A DNA stretch of 33,691 nt from an uncultured Roseateles sp. (lineage in GTDB: Bacteria; Pseudomonadota; Gammaproteobacteria; Burkholderiales; Burkholderiaceae). The notes below the pieces were generated by a model. That model was given only the letters and a program-made list of their open reading frames with translations, made no database searches and was not told the DNA's origin. The position numbers and the translations under genes are program-made. Location of the stretch: contig CAMPJJ010000063.1 of the NCBI GenBank assembly GCA_946886855.1, positions 1-33,691 of the forward strand. The letters are read 5' to 3'. How positions within the stretch are numbered: position 1 is the stretch's first letter; the number at the start of each line of letters is the position of its first letter. Positions 24,445-31,748 of this stretch are shown in pieces.

Positions 24445-24989
24445 TTCCTGTGCTCCTGTGCGACGTCAGACCGAAAACCCGTTCCGAGGGGGCACCAAAC
24501 GTTCCGCAAACGTTTTCCGTGGCCGACTTCACCGCGATTGGTCGCGTGTCCGTCCTTGGCCGCCCTCGATTTGTTATTGCGCGAGGCCGGCTGATGCAGC
24601 GGCCTTCTTCGCTTATGAAGCAAAAAGCCTACCAGCCGAAACCAGCCGCATCAATGCGGCAATATCGGGAGAGCTCCCCTTCACGCCGCGCTGTCAATGC
24701 GCCGTTCGAGCCCATTTGCATGGCCGCTCCCGGCGCCTCGACGACGCGTCAGCGGCGCAGTCTGGAGAGCCAATGTTGAGGAGCTGTGACAAGTGTTCAC
24801 TGGCGTTTGCGGTTGGTGCACCCGCGCAACACGTGGCGGAAACATGGCCCCGGGGCAGGGCGCGACGGCGCGCGACGGTGCATGGGCCCGTCGCTTCCAG
24901 AAGGCGGTTTCCGAGGGTTTCCCCTAGGCGCGGCCACCGCACGCGATCAGGGGGCGTCGTTGCGCCGAGTCGACAGAAACCGTCGGGGT
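24445..24989. other. 545-base intergenic region upstream of the Oar-like receptor
   Basis: No convincing gene was found. The overlapping frames here are short, low in similarity to anything I know, and share the antisense bias of neighbouring shadows. It holds the receptor's promoter region and ribosome binding site, a CAAACGTT direct repeat (24496-24514), and a small hairpin GCCGCA-TCAA-TGCGGC (24645-24660). The glycosidase operon ends at its right edge; I see no strong T-tract terminator for it. Confidence 0.6.
24496..24514. repeat. CAAACGTT direct repeat before the Oar-like receptor
   Basis: Two identical 8-base copies begin at 24496 and 24507, 11 bases apart, about one helical turn, and 50-70 bases before the receptor start. 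Each contains the palindrome AACGTT. This is the arrangement of a two-site operator on one DNA face. The protein that binds it cannot be named from sequence. Confidence 0.45.
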
Positions 24990-26513
24990 TCAGGCGACGA
25001 ACGTCGCGCGCGGTCCCTCATCACCGATCGCGTTGATCGCGGACAGCACCAGGGCTTCGCCGGGAACCGGCTGGGCGATGCGACCGTCCGGCGGCAGGAC
25101 CTCGAAACGCCAGACGCCGCCCGGCAGGCGACGCCAGAGCGCGAAGCGCTGGGCCGCTGTCCCGCTGACCGTGGCGCGCAGGGTCCCATCCGGCTCCCTG
25201 GACAGGGCGACGACGTCGCAGGTCGGGGCGGACAGCCAAGGCGTCGCTGGCGCCAGCGCCGCCTGCGCATAGGCGCCGTCGCGCAGCGTGCCGGCGATGC
25301 CGCGGCGGTTCTTCAGCAACGCGATCATGCTGAAGTGCAGATGCCCGCCGGTGGCCGGCGCGGAGCGCATGAGCTCGACCTGCGCGGGGATCTCGTCGAC
25401 GGGCCAGGCTTCGGCCTCGTTGGCGGCGCGGCTGGTGAACAGGCCGGGCCACAGGTGGCGGCCCAGCGGATTGACGCCCTGCCAGGCGCGCATCAGCGGC
25501 TCGAAGGCCTGCGGCTTCTGCGCGCGGGGCCAGTAGAGCTGCGGCGCCACATAGTCCAGCCAGCCCATCGCCATCCAGTGCTCGACGTGGGCGTAGAGCT
25601 TGTCGTACTGCGAGAACCCGGTGATGCCCGCCGGACGCAGGTCCGGCCGCGGCAGGCCGAAGGGGCTGATGCCGACACGGGCGGCGGGGCGCAAGGTCCT
25701 GACCAGTTCGTACATCCGACGCACCAGCTGGTCGACGTTGTCCCGCCGCCAGTCGGCGCGCGTGAGCGTCCCGCCGCCGAGCAGGTAGCGCTGCCAGCTG
25801 GGTTCGTCGGGGAAGTCGATGTCCTGCTTGGCCGCGTCCTGGACCGGGTAGGGATAGAAGTAGTCGTCGATGTGCAGGCCGTCGATGGCGTAGCGGGTGA
25901 GGAGGTCGCGGCAGACGGCCAGCGTGTGGTCCGCGGCGGCCGGCTCGCCCGGATCGATCCAGAGCTGGTCGCCGTATTTCTTGACCCACTCCGGCCGGGT
26001 GCGGCTCAGGTGCGTGGGGGCTGCCGCCGACTTGCCGCCGCTCTGCTTCGCGCGGTACGGGTTCAGCCAGGCGTGCAGTTCGAGGCCGCGCGCATGCGCC
26101 TGCTCGATCCACAGCGCGAGCGGGTCGTAGCCGGGGCCCTGGCCCTGCACGCCCGAGAGGTACTCGCTCCACGGCTCCAGCGTCGAGCGGTACAGCGCAT
26201 CCGCGCTGGTGCGCACCTGCAGCACGATGGCGTTCAGGCGCAGCGCGCGGGCGCTGTCGAGGATCGCGTGGATCTCGGCGATCTGCGCGGCGTCGCTCAG
26301 GCCGCGGCGGCTGGGCCAGTCGATGTTGGCGACGGTCGCGACCCAGGCGGCGCGGAACTCGCGCGGCGCGGGCGGGGGCGCGTCGTCGGGTGCGGGGCCC
26401 GGCAGTGCGGGCAGGGCCTGCGGCCGCGCGGTGCCGCAGCCCGAAAGCGTCGTGCCCAGGGAACCGAGCACCGGTGCGGCCAGGGCCGCGGTCATCCACT
26501 GTCGTCGTCGCAT
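24990..26513 (-). CDS. GHL10-family glycoside hydrolase lipoprotein (DigH/YddW-like)
   Basis: A 507-residue protein. An Arg-rich N-terminus (MRRRQW) and hydrophobic stretch end in a lipobox (LSGC, Cys26), so it is probably an outer-membrane lipoprotein, perhaps Tat-exported. The GHL10 (DUF187) TIM barrel covers about residues 50-400: REFRAAWVATVANIDWPS, LNAIVLQVRTSADALY, LHAWLNPYR, IDGLHIDDYFYPYP and VGISPFGLPR are the usual strand motifs. A beta-rich domain follows. E. coli DigH of this family cleaves peptidoglycan glycan strands stripped of peptides by amidases, which would fit the AmiD-type amidase in this locus. Last gene of the murQ operon, 35 bases after the nagX-like gene. An unrelated alpha-glucan-type substrate cannot be excluded. 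Confidence 0.83.
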   Translation of the reverse strand: MRRRQWMTAALAAPVLGSLGTTLSGCGTARPQALPALPGPAPDDAPPPAPREFRAAWVATVANIDWPSRRGLSDAAQIAEIHAILDSARALRLNAIVLQVRTSADALYRSTLEPWSEYLSGVQGQGPGYDPLALWIEQAHARGLELHAWLNPYRAKQSGGKSAAAPTHLSRTRPEWVKKYGDQLWIDPGEPAAADHTLAVCRDLLTRYAIDGLHIDDYFYPYPVQDAAKQDIDFPDEPSWQRYLLGGGTLTRADWRRDNVDQLVRRMYELVRTLRPAARVGISPFGLPRPDLRPAGITGFSQYDKLYAHVEHWMAMGWLDYVAPQLYWPRAQKPQAFEPLMRAWQGVNPLGRHLWPGLFTSRAANEAEAWPVDEIPAQVELMRSAPATGGHLHFSMIALLKNRRGIAGTLRDGAYAQAALAPATPWLSAPTCDVVALSREPDGTLRATVSGTAAQRFALWRRLPGGVWRFEVLPPDGRIAQPVPGEALVLSAINAIGDEGPRATFVA

Positions 26514-26548
26514 CGAAGGCTCTCACCGGGCGGCGCCCCAGGGGCCGC

Positions 26549-27727
26549 TCACACTTTCACGATCCAGCCGCGCCGCCACATCGCCCACGCGATGCCGTAG
26601 AACACCGCCACGAAACCGGCGGCGAACAGCAGCGACGCGAAACGCGGATCCACCGGCAGCGCGCGCAGCGGCGCGACGAGCCAGGCCTTGAGCGTGACGC
26701 CCTCGGCCACGTGAATCAGTCCGAGCATTCGGGCCACCAGGCCCGACAGCGCGAAGAGGAACAGCGCGTTCATGCCGAACACCACCAGCGGGCGGAAGCG
26801 TCGCGCCATCGCGTCGCGCATCCGCGGCAGGGGCGCGGCATCGAGCAGCCAGTAGAACACGCCGAACACCAGGCACCCCCAGCCCGTCGTGAGGAAAACG
26901 AAGGCCGGCGTCCAGAGATTCTTGTTGATGGGCAGGGTCCAGGCGTCGAGGACCTGGCCGACCCAGAGGCAGGCAAGACCCGCCACCAGGAACCAGGTCG
27001 CCTTCTCGCCGGGATCGCGGCCGCGCAGCGCCAGCCAGCGTCCCGCGAGCAGACCCGCGATCTGGCTCGCGACGGCGGGCTGGGTGCTCAGCAGGCCTTC
27101 GGGGTCCCAGGTCTTGCTCTTCGCCCAGAGGTGGCCGCCGAGCAGCGCCCGGTCCAGCCAGGCGCCGACGTCCTCGCCCGGCTGCAGCGAGCCGCGATGC
27201 CAGACGCCTGAGGCGTCCGGCACGGCGACGAAGGTCTGCACCAGGCCGTAGCCGAGCAGCAGCCCGATGAACCACGCCAGCTGGGCGCGCCAGCCGCACC
27301 AGAGCGCGATCGGCGCGACCAGGATCGTGATCAGCCCCAGCCGTTGCAGCACGCCGGGGATGCGCAGCGTCTCGACGTGGAAGAAGGGGAAGAGGTTCAG
27401 CGCCAGCCCGATGAGAATGATCGTGGCCCCCCGGCGCCACATGTGACGCAGCAGCGCGGCGCGGTCGTCGGCCTGGCCGCGGCGCGCCAGGCTGAAGCTC
27501 ATCGAGATCCCGCTGATGAAGACGAAGAACGGGAAGATCCAGTCGGTGAAGGTCCAGCCGTGCCAGGCGGCGTGCTCGAGCGGCGCGTAGAGCTGCGACC
27601 AGTCGCCCGGGTTGTTGACCAGCAGCATGGCCGCGATCGCGAAGCCGCGGAAGGCGTCGAGCGACAGGAGCCGCTCGCCGCCGCCGCCGCCGCCGCCGGG
27701 ACGGTGGCCGGTCGCCGGGGCGCTCAT
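26549..27727 (-). CDS. nagX: NagX-like membrane protein (DUF5009 / HGSNAT-type acyltransferase family)
   Basis: A 392-residue polytopic protein with about ten membrane segments. The N-terminal LSLDAFRGFAIAAMLLVNNPG is the hallmark of the heparan-alpha-glucosaminide N-acetyltransferase-like/DUF5009 family. A periplasmic loop follows around residues 175-230. NagX genes recur in bacterial GlcNAc and chitin-utilisation regulons; the biochemical role is not settled, with transport or transmembrane acetylation of glucosamine proposed. Seven glycines near residue 11 come from a GCC-type triplet run. The ATG overlaps the ampG-like stop as ATGA, so the two are coupled; longer frames reaching 28423 lie in antisense to the permease. 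Confidence 0.85.
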   Translation of the reverse strand: MSAPATGHRPGGGGGGGERLLSLDAFRGFAIAAMLLVNNPGDWSQLYAPLEHAAWHGWTFTDWIFPFFVFISGISMSFSLARRGQADDRAALLRHMWRRGATIILIGLALNLFPFFHVETLRIPGVLQRLGLITILVAPIALWCGWRAQLAWFIGLLLGYGLVQTFVAVPDASGVWHRGSLQPGEDVGAWLDRALLGGHLWAKSKTWDPEGLLSTQPAVASQIAGLLAGRWLALRGRDPGEKATWFLVAGLACLWVGQVLDAWTLPINKNLWTPAFVFLTTGWGCLVFGVFYWLLDAAPLPRMRDAMARRFRPLVVFGMNALFLFALSGLVARMLGLIHVAEGVTLKAWLVAPLRALPVDPRFASLLFAAGFVAVFYGIAWAMWRRGWIVKV

Positions 27728-29013
27728 GCAGTGGACTCCTTGCGGCCGAAGTTCTCGGGGACCCGGATCAGCGCGGTCATGACCAGCGACGGGATCGTCG
27801 CGATCAGCACCCACGCGAAGAAGTGCGGGTAGCCGAGGTGATCCTGCAGCCAGCCGCTCCACATGCCGGGCAGCATCATGCCCAGGGCCATGAAGCCGGT
27901 GCAGATCGCGTAGTGCGCGGTCTTGTGGGCGCCCTCGGCGACCAGGACCATGTACATCAGGTAGGCCGTGAAGCCGAGCCCGTAGCCGAACTGCTCGACC
28001 GCGAGCGCCGCGCTGATGACGGCGAGGCTGCCGGGATGGGCATAGGCCATGGCCAGGAACACGACGTTGGGCAGGTGCATCGCGAGCACCAGCGGCCAGA
28101 GCGCCCGCTTCAGGCCGACACGCGAGATGATCCAGCCGCCGAGCAGGCCACCCAGCGTCAGCGCGATCAGGCCGACCGTGCCGTAGGCCAGGCCGACCTG
28201 CTTGTTGCTCAGCGCGAGGCCGCCCTTGTCGAGCGGGTCCAGCAGGAACGGCGTCGCGAGCTTCAGCAACTGCGCTTCCGGGAAGCGGTAGAGCAGCAGG
28301 AAGCCCAGCGTGACTGCCAGGCCGGGCTTGCGGAAGAACGCGGCGAAGATCTGGAAGAAGGTGCCCGGCGCGCGCTGCTCGGGCGGCAGGGGGACATCGA
28401 CGGCCGGGCGCGGCAGGCGCCACAGGTGATACGCCGCGAGCAGCAGGAAGGCGCCCGCGAGCACCGCCATCACGCCCTGCCAGGCGAGCACCCAGCTGTC
28501 GCCGCGGTCGTGCAGCTCGCCGGCCAGCCAGACCAGGCCGCCCTGGCCGCCGATGTTGGCGACGCGGTAGAAGGTCGAGCGCACGCCGACGAAGGCGGCC
28601 TGCTCATGCTTCTCCAGCGCGAGCAGGTAGAAGCCGTCGGCGGCGATGTCGTGCGAGGCCGAGGCGAAGGCCATCAGCCAGAGCACGGCGAGCGACATCT
28701 GGAAGGCGCGTTCCATCGGCAGCGTCAGCGCCACCATCGCCAGCGCCGCGCCGACGGCGAACTGCAAGGTCACGACCCAGAGCCGTTTCGTGCCCAGCAT
28801 CTCGACCAGCGGCGACCACAGCGGCTTGATCACCCAGGGCAGGTAGAGCCAGCTGGTGTAGAGCGCGATGTCGGTGTTCGAGATCTCCAGGTTCTTGTAC
28901 ATGATGACCGAGAGCGTCATCACGACCACGTACGGCATGCCCTGCGCGAAGTACAGCGTGGGCACCCAGCGCCAGGGGCTGCGGGCGCTCGGGGAAACGG
29001 GATCAGCGTGCAT
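27724..29013 (-). CDS. ampG: AmpG-type muropeptide permease (major facilitator superfamily)
   Basis: A 429-residue inner-membrane transporter with 12 predicted segments. The opening SPWRWVPTLYFAQGMPYVVV and the following SNTDIALYTSWLYLPWVIKPLWSP-like stretch are typical of the AmpG family, as are SASHDIAADGFYL and a C-terminal GLGFTAYLMYMV. AmpG carries GlcNAc-anhydroMurNAc (with or without peptide) into the cytoplasm; related MFS proteins in MurNAc-salvage clusters carry free MurNAc. It lies 111 bases after murQ and overlaps nagX. The substrate, muropeptide or MurNAc, cannot be settled from sequence. Confidence 0.86.
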   Translation of the reverse strand: MHADPVSPSARSPWRWVPTLYFAQGMPYVVVMTLSVIMYKNLEISNTDIALYTSWLYLPWVIKPLWSPLVEMLGTKRLWVVTLQFAVGAALAMVALTLPMERAFQMSLAVLWLMAFASASHDIAADGFYLLALEKHEQAAFVGVRSTFYRVANIGGQGGLVWLAGELHDRGDSWVLAWQGVMAVLAGAFLLLAAYHLWRLPRPAVDVPLPPEQRAPGTFFQIFAAFFRKPGLAVTLGFLLLYRFPEAQLLKLATPFLLDPLDKGGLALSNKQVGLAYGTVGLIALTLGGLLGGWIISRVGLKRALWPLVLAMHLPNVVFLAMAYAHPGSLAVISAALAVEQFGYGLGFTAYLMYMVLVAEGAHKTAHYAICTGFMALGMMLPGMWSGWLQDHLGYPHFFAWVLIATIPSLVMTALIRVPENFGRKESTA

Positions 29014-29124
29014 GGCGCTCAGTGTCGACGCAAACCGGAGGGCTGCCGCATCGGGGATTGCAGCGCTTGCGTGCGAGGGGCGCGCGCGGTCGGCGGTGGG
29101 CGGTCGACGGGCAAGGATCGACGA

Positions 29125-30018
29125 TCAGCGATCAGCCAGTGCGCCGCGCACGTCGCCGTCGTGGCGCGCGAGCAGGGCCTGAGCGCCGGCGGCGTCGAGT
29201 CGGCGCAGCAGCATCACGACGGCGGTCTTCACGTGGAAGCCGCACTGGTCGAGCGCCGCGCGCGCGGCCGCCTCGTCGGCGTCGGCGGCGCGCATCGTCA
29301 GCGCGACGGCACGCCGGACCAGCTTCGCGTTGGTGGCCTTCATGTCCACCATCAGGTTGCCGTAGACCTTGTGCAGCTTGACCATCAGCGCGCTGGAGAA
29401 GGTGTTCAGCGCGATCTTCTGCGCCGTGCCGGCCTTCAGACGCGTGCTGCCGGAGATCACCTCCGCGCCGGTGTCCAGCAGGATGGCATGTTCGCCGGCG
29501 GCCAGCACCGCGGCACCCGGGTTGTTGGCCATCGCGATCGTGAGGGACCCGGCGGCGCGGCCTGCGGCCAGCGCGCCCAGCACATAGGGCGTGTGGCCCG
29601 AGGCGGCGATGCCGATCAGCACGTCGTCGGGCGTCGGCGCGAGCGCCTCGATGTCGCGGCGGCCTTGAGGCTCGTCGTCCTCCGCGCCTTCGACGGCGAC
29701 GAACATCGCGCCCTCGCCCCCCGCCAGCACGGCGACCGCGCGTTCGCGCGGCCATGAGAACGTCGGCACCAGCTCGACGCTGTCCAGCACCCCCAGCCGG
29801 CCGGAGGTGCCGGCGCCGGCATACAGCAGCCGTCCGCCGGCGGCGATGCGCGGCAGCGCGGCGTCCACCGCCGCCGCCAGCGCCGGTGCCGCCGCCCGCA
29901 CCGCCTCCACCGCCGACCGCTGGTCGTCGATGAAGACCGCCATCAGGCGGGCGCTGTCGTACAGGTCCAGGTCGGGATGGTGGGCGCTGGGGGTTTCGGT
30001 CTTGAGAGGAAGGGACAT
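29125..30018 (-). CDS. murQ: N-acetylmuramic acid 6-phosphate etherase
   Basis: A 297-residue SIS-domain enzyme, one residue shorter than E. coli MurQ. Signatures are LLYAGAGTSGRLGVLDSVEL (phosphosugar site and catalytic Glu region), IGIAASGHTPYVLGAL, and EVISGSTRLKAGTAQKIALN. It removes D-lactate from MurNAc-6-phosphate to give GlcNAc-6-phosphate, in the cytoplasm. It heads the operon murQ-ampG-nagX-glycosidase. Its promoter (30061-30090) and a LysR-type box (30111-30125) lie upstream. The substrate could come from the BadF-type kinase at 19739, or from AnmK if that is encoded elsewhere. Confidence 0.95.
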   Translation of the reverse strand: MSLPLKTETPSAHHPDLDLYDSARLMAVFIDDQRSAVEAVRAAAPALAAAVDAALPRIAAGGRLLYAGAGTSGRLGVLDSVELVPTFSWPRERAVAVLAGGEGAMFVAVEGAEDDEPQGRRDIEALAPTPDDVLIGIAASGHTPYVLGALAAGRAAGSLTIAMANNPGAAVLAAGEHAILLDTGAEVISGSTRLKAGTAQKIALNTFSSALMVKLHKVYGNLMVDMKATNAKLVRRAVALTMRAADADEAAARAALDQCGFHVKTAVVMLLRRLDAAGAQALLARHDGDVRGALADR

Positions 30019-30060
30019 GGCTCGGCCGGGGCGGAAGGGGAGGCCCGCAAGGTGCGGCCT

Positions 30061-30125
30061 ACTCTAGTGGGCGGGGCAGGCAGCTGCCAATGAAACGCGG
30101 CAGGAGCGTCATAACCCACGGTAAT
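30061..30125 (-). promoter_or_regulatory. Promoter and LysR-type box of the murQ operon
   Basis: On the minus strand: box ATTACCGTGGGTTAT (30125-30111, T-N11-A), then 20 bases, -35 TTGGCA (30090-30085), an 18-base spacer and -10 TAGAGT (30066-30061). The box centre is about 64 bases before the expected transcription start. In its other orientation the box matches the minus-strand form of the box at 14054 in 12 of 15 positions. Spacing is the same to within one base at both promoters. Confidence 0.65.
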
Positions 30126-30192
30126 CCGGAAAATCGCGGACGTCGCCAGGACGCTGGCAAGGACTGCCACCTCCGGCGCGCAGGCCCGATCC

Positions 30193-30227
30193 GGGCATGA
30201 GGCCTCGCGTCCGCGAACCTCATGCCC
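30193..30227 (-). terminator. Strong hairpin after the LDT-like gene, no T-tract
   Basis: GGGCATGAGG (30193-30202) and CCTCATGCCC (30218-30227) form a perfect 10-bp stem, with an inner TCGCG/CGCGA stem in the loop. It begins 10 bases past the stop of the LDT-like gene. No T-run follows on either strand, so it may protect the mRNA 3' end or act with another factor rather than terminate by itself. Confidence 0.5.
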
Positions 30228-30237
30228 TGCTCGCGCC

Positions 30238-31653
30238 TCATCGGCGTCCGGTCGTGCGGGCCTCGGCGTCCAGGACGGACGGGATCACTTCCGCCAGGGA
30301 CACCGGCGTGGGGGCAGCGTCCAGTTCGATCAGCACCAGGTAGCCGCGGTCGCGGCCCTGCGCGGTGAAAGCCTGCAGCAGGGCGATCTGGTCGCTGTGC
30401 ACCATCACGCCGTCCGGTGACCAGTACTCCATCGCCACCAGGCAACCGTCCGACGGGGTGCCCGGGTAGTAGCGGCTGCCCGCGTAGTAGCGCGGATCGA
30501 TGGTGCTGCCGTGCATCAGCATCTCGTCCCGTCCGGCGCGGCCGGCCAGCCAGGCCTCCTGCAGCGGCGCGTAGTCGCGCCACGAGGCGGGCAGCAGCGA
30601 GCGGTAACGGTCCAGCGACCACGCCGGCTCGTTGGGACCCGGCGCGCGTTGCTCGTAGTCGGCGACGCTGGCCTCGCCGGGCACCTTGGTGTGCAGGTAG
30701 GGCGTCGGACCGATCCAGATGTTGGAGGCGGCGCGACCGGCGCCCTGGATGGTGAACAGCCCCTGAGGCGTATTGCCCAGCGTGATCGTGCCGGGCAGGC
30801 CGCTGCTGGACAGCGCCAGTTGCTCGATGTTGAAGACGCCGCCGTCGGGACGCCGCACGAATCGCCCGTCGGCCTGCCGCACCAGCGCCAGGCCCATCTG
30901 CTGGCGGCCCGGGCGCTGGAAGCTGAACACGACCGGATGGCCCGGACGGATCGCCAGCAGGTCGGCCAGCGGCGGCCGGGCCGTCTGCGGCTGGCCCTGG
31001 GCGGCGGCGACCGCCAGCGCGAGCGCCTGCAGGCGCGGCTCGTCGCGGTCGCGCTGCGCGAGCTGGGACTGGATCAGCGCGAGATCCGCCGGCTGTCGCG
31101 TCTGCATGAGCGCATAGGCGGCGATCGCGAATTCGCGCGGCGTGGCCAGCCGCGGCAGCAAGGGGCGCAGCAGCGGCGCGGCGTCGACCGCGTAGAGCGT
31201 GTAGGCCGCCGTGAGCAGCGGACGCTGGAGGTCCGCGGGCTGGTCGTCCAGCGCGGGCAGCGCGGCGAGCAGCGCCGGGCGGGCGGTGTCGATCTCGGCC
31301 CGGTAGTGGGCGACGAGCCGCAAGGCCTGGGCGAACTCGCGCAAGACGGCGCCGTCCCGCGGCGCCGCCAGCGCCTGGGCGGAAACCGTCCGGATCCGGG
31401 TCCGGTCGTTGACCCATCGGTCCTGGGCCTGGACCGCGGTGCCGACCGTCGATCGGAACTGGGCCGGGCGCAGCGCCTGCAGGGCGGCCGGGCTGAAGGG
31501 CCCGCCGGGCGTCGGCTCGGGGGACGGCGCCGGCGCGCGAGGCAGCTGCGAGCAGGCCGCCAGGAGCAGCGGGGCGGCCAGCGCGGCCCAACGGGGCCAG
31601 GACTTGCCAGGCACGGGGCCCGACGCGAAGTCGGCGGGGAGGGACGTCTGCAT
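30238..31653 (-). CDS. L,D-transpeptidase-like lipoprotein (YkuD-type core)
   Basis: A 471-residue protein. The signal sequence ends in a lipobox (LLAACS, Cys34). Residues 55-230 are Ala/Leu/Arg-rich and probably helical, without a recognised domain. The C-terminal half (about 240-445) resembles a YkuD catalytic domain: VFNIEQLALS, TLGNTPQGLFTIQG, and MHGSTIDPRYYAGSRYYPG followed by SDGCLVAMEYW. His381 and Cys404 would be the catalytic pair. The usual SHGC motif reads SDGC here, and the His-to-Cys spacing is slightly long, so transpeptidase activity is uncertain. Family members crosslink peptidoglycan or attach lipoproteins to it, from the periplasm. It is divergent from pldA and upstream of murQ. 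Confidence 0.72.
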   Translation of the reverse strand: MQTSLPADFASGPVPGKSWPRWAALAAPLLLAACSQLPRAPAPSPEPTPGGPFSPAALQALRPAQFRSTVGTAVQAQDRWVNDRTRIRTVSAQALAAPRDGAVLREFAQALRLVAHYRAEIDTARPALLAALPALDDQPADLQRPLLTAAYTLYAVDAAPLLRPLLPRLATPREFAIAAYALMQTRQPADLALIQSQLAQRDRDEPRLQALALAVAAAQGQPQTARPPLADLLAIRPGHPVVFSFQRPGRQQMGLALVRQADGRFVRRPDGGVFNIEQLALSSSGLPGTITLGNTPQGLFTIQGAGRAASNIWIGPTPYLHTKVPGEASVADYEQRAPGPNEPAWSLDRYRSLLPASWRDYAPLQEAWLAGRAGRDEMLMHGSTIDPRYYAGSRYYPGTPSDGCLVAMEYWSPDGVMVHSDQIALLQAFTAQGRDRGYLVLIELDAAPTPVSLAEVIPSVLDAEARTTGRR

Positions 31654-31690
31654 GGCGGTCGATTCTAGGGAGCGTTCCCTCGGCAAGTTC

Positions 31691-31719
31691 TGCAAACGCA
31701 CCCGGGCACGCTGTTTGCA
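31691..31719. promoter_or_regulatory. Inverted repeat between the LDT-like gene and pldA
   Basis: TGCAAAC (31691-31697) and GTTTGCA (31713-31719) are perfect inverted 7-mers separated by 15 bases, within the 95-base divergent promoter region. This layout suits a dimeric regulator acting on both genes. The centre is 44 bases from the pldA start and 52 bases from the LDT-like start. Confidence 0.5.
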
Positions 31720-31748
31720 CTTGCGCCGCGACTGAACAAGGGCCAAGC

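Noticed and set aside
20845..24594. Very long plus-strand open frame (1249 codons) opposite the Oar-like receptor
   Set aside because: It is antisense to a clear receptor gene, rich in Arg/Ala/Val and without any domain. High GC makes such shadow frames common; the same applies to 2875-5655, 5693-7879, 8587-9555, 11064-12386 and 12467-13846.
24645..24660. Hairpin as terminator of the glycosidase operon
   Set aside because: The stem is only six bases, lies over 300 bases past the stop and has no proper T-tract.
27671..27702. GCC triplet run in nagX as a phase-variation tract
   Set aside because: The unit is three bases, so changes in copy number add or remove glycines but do not shift the frame.
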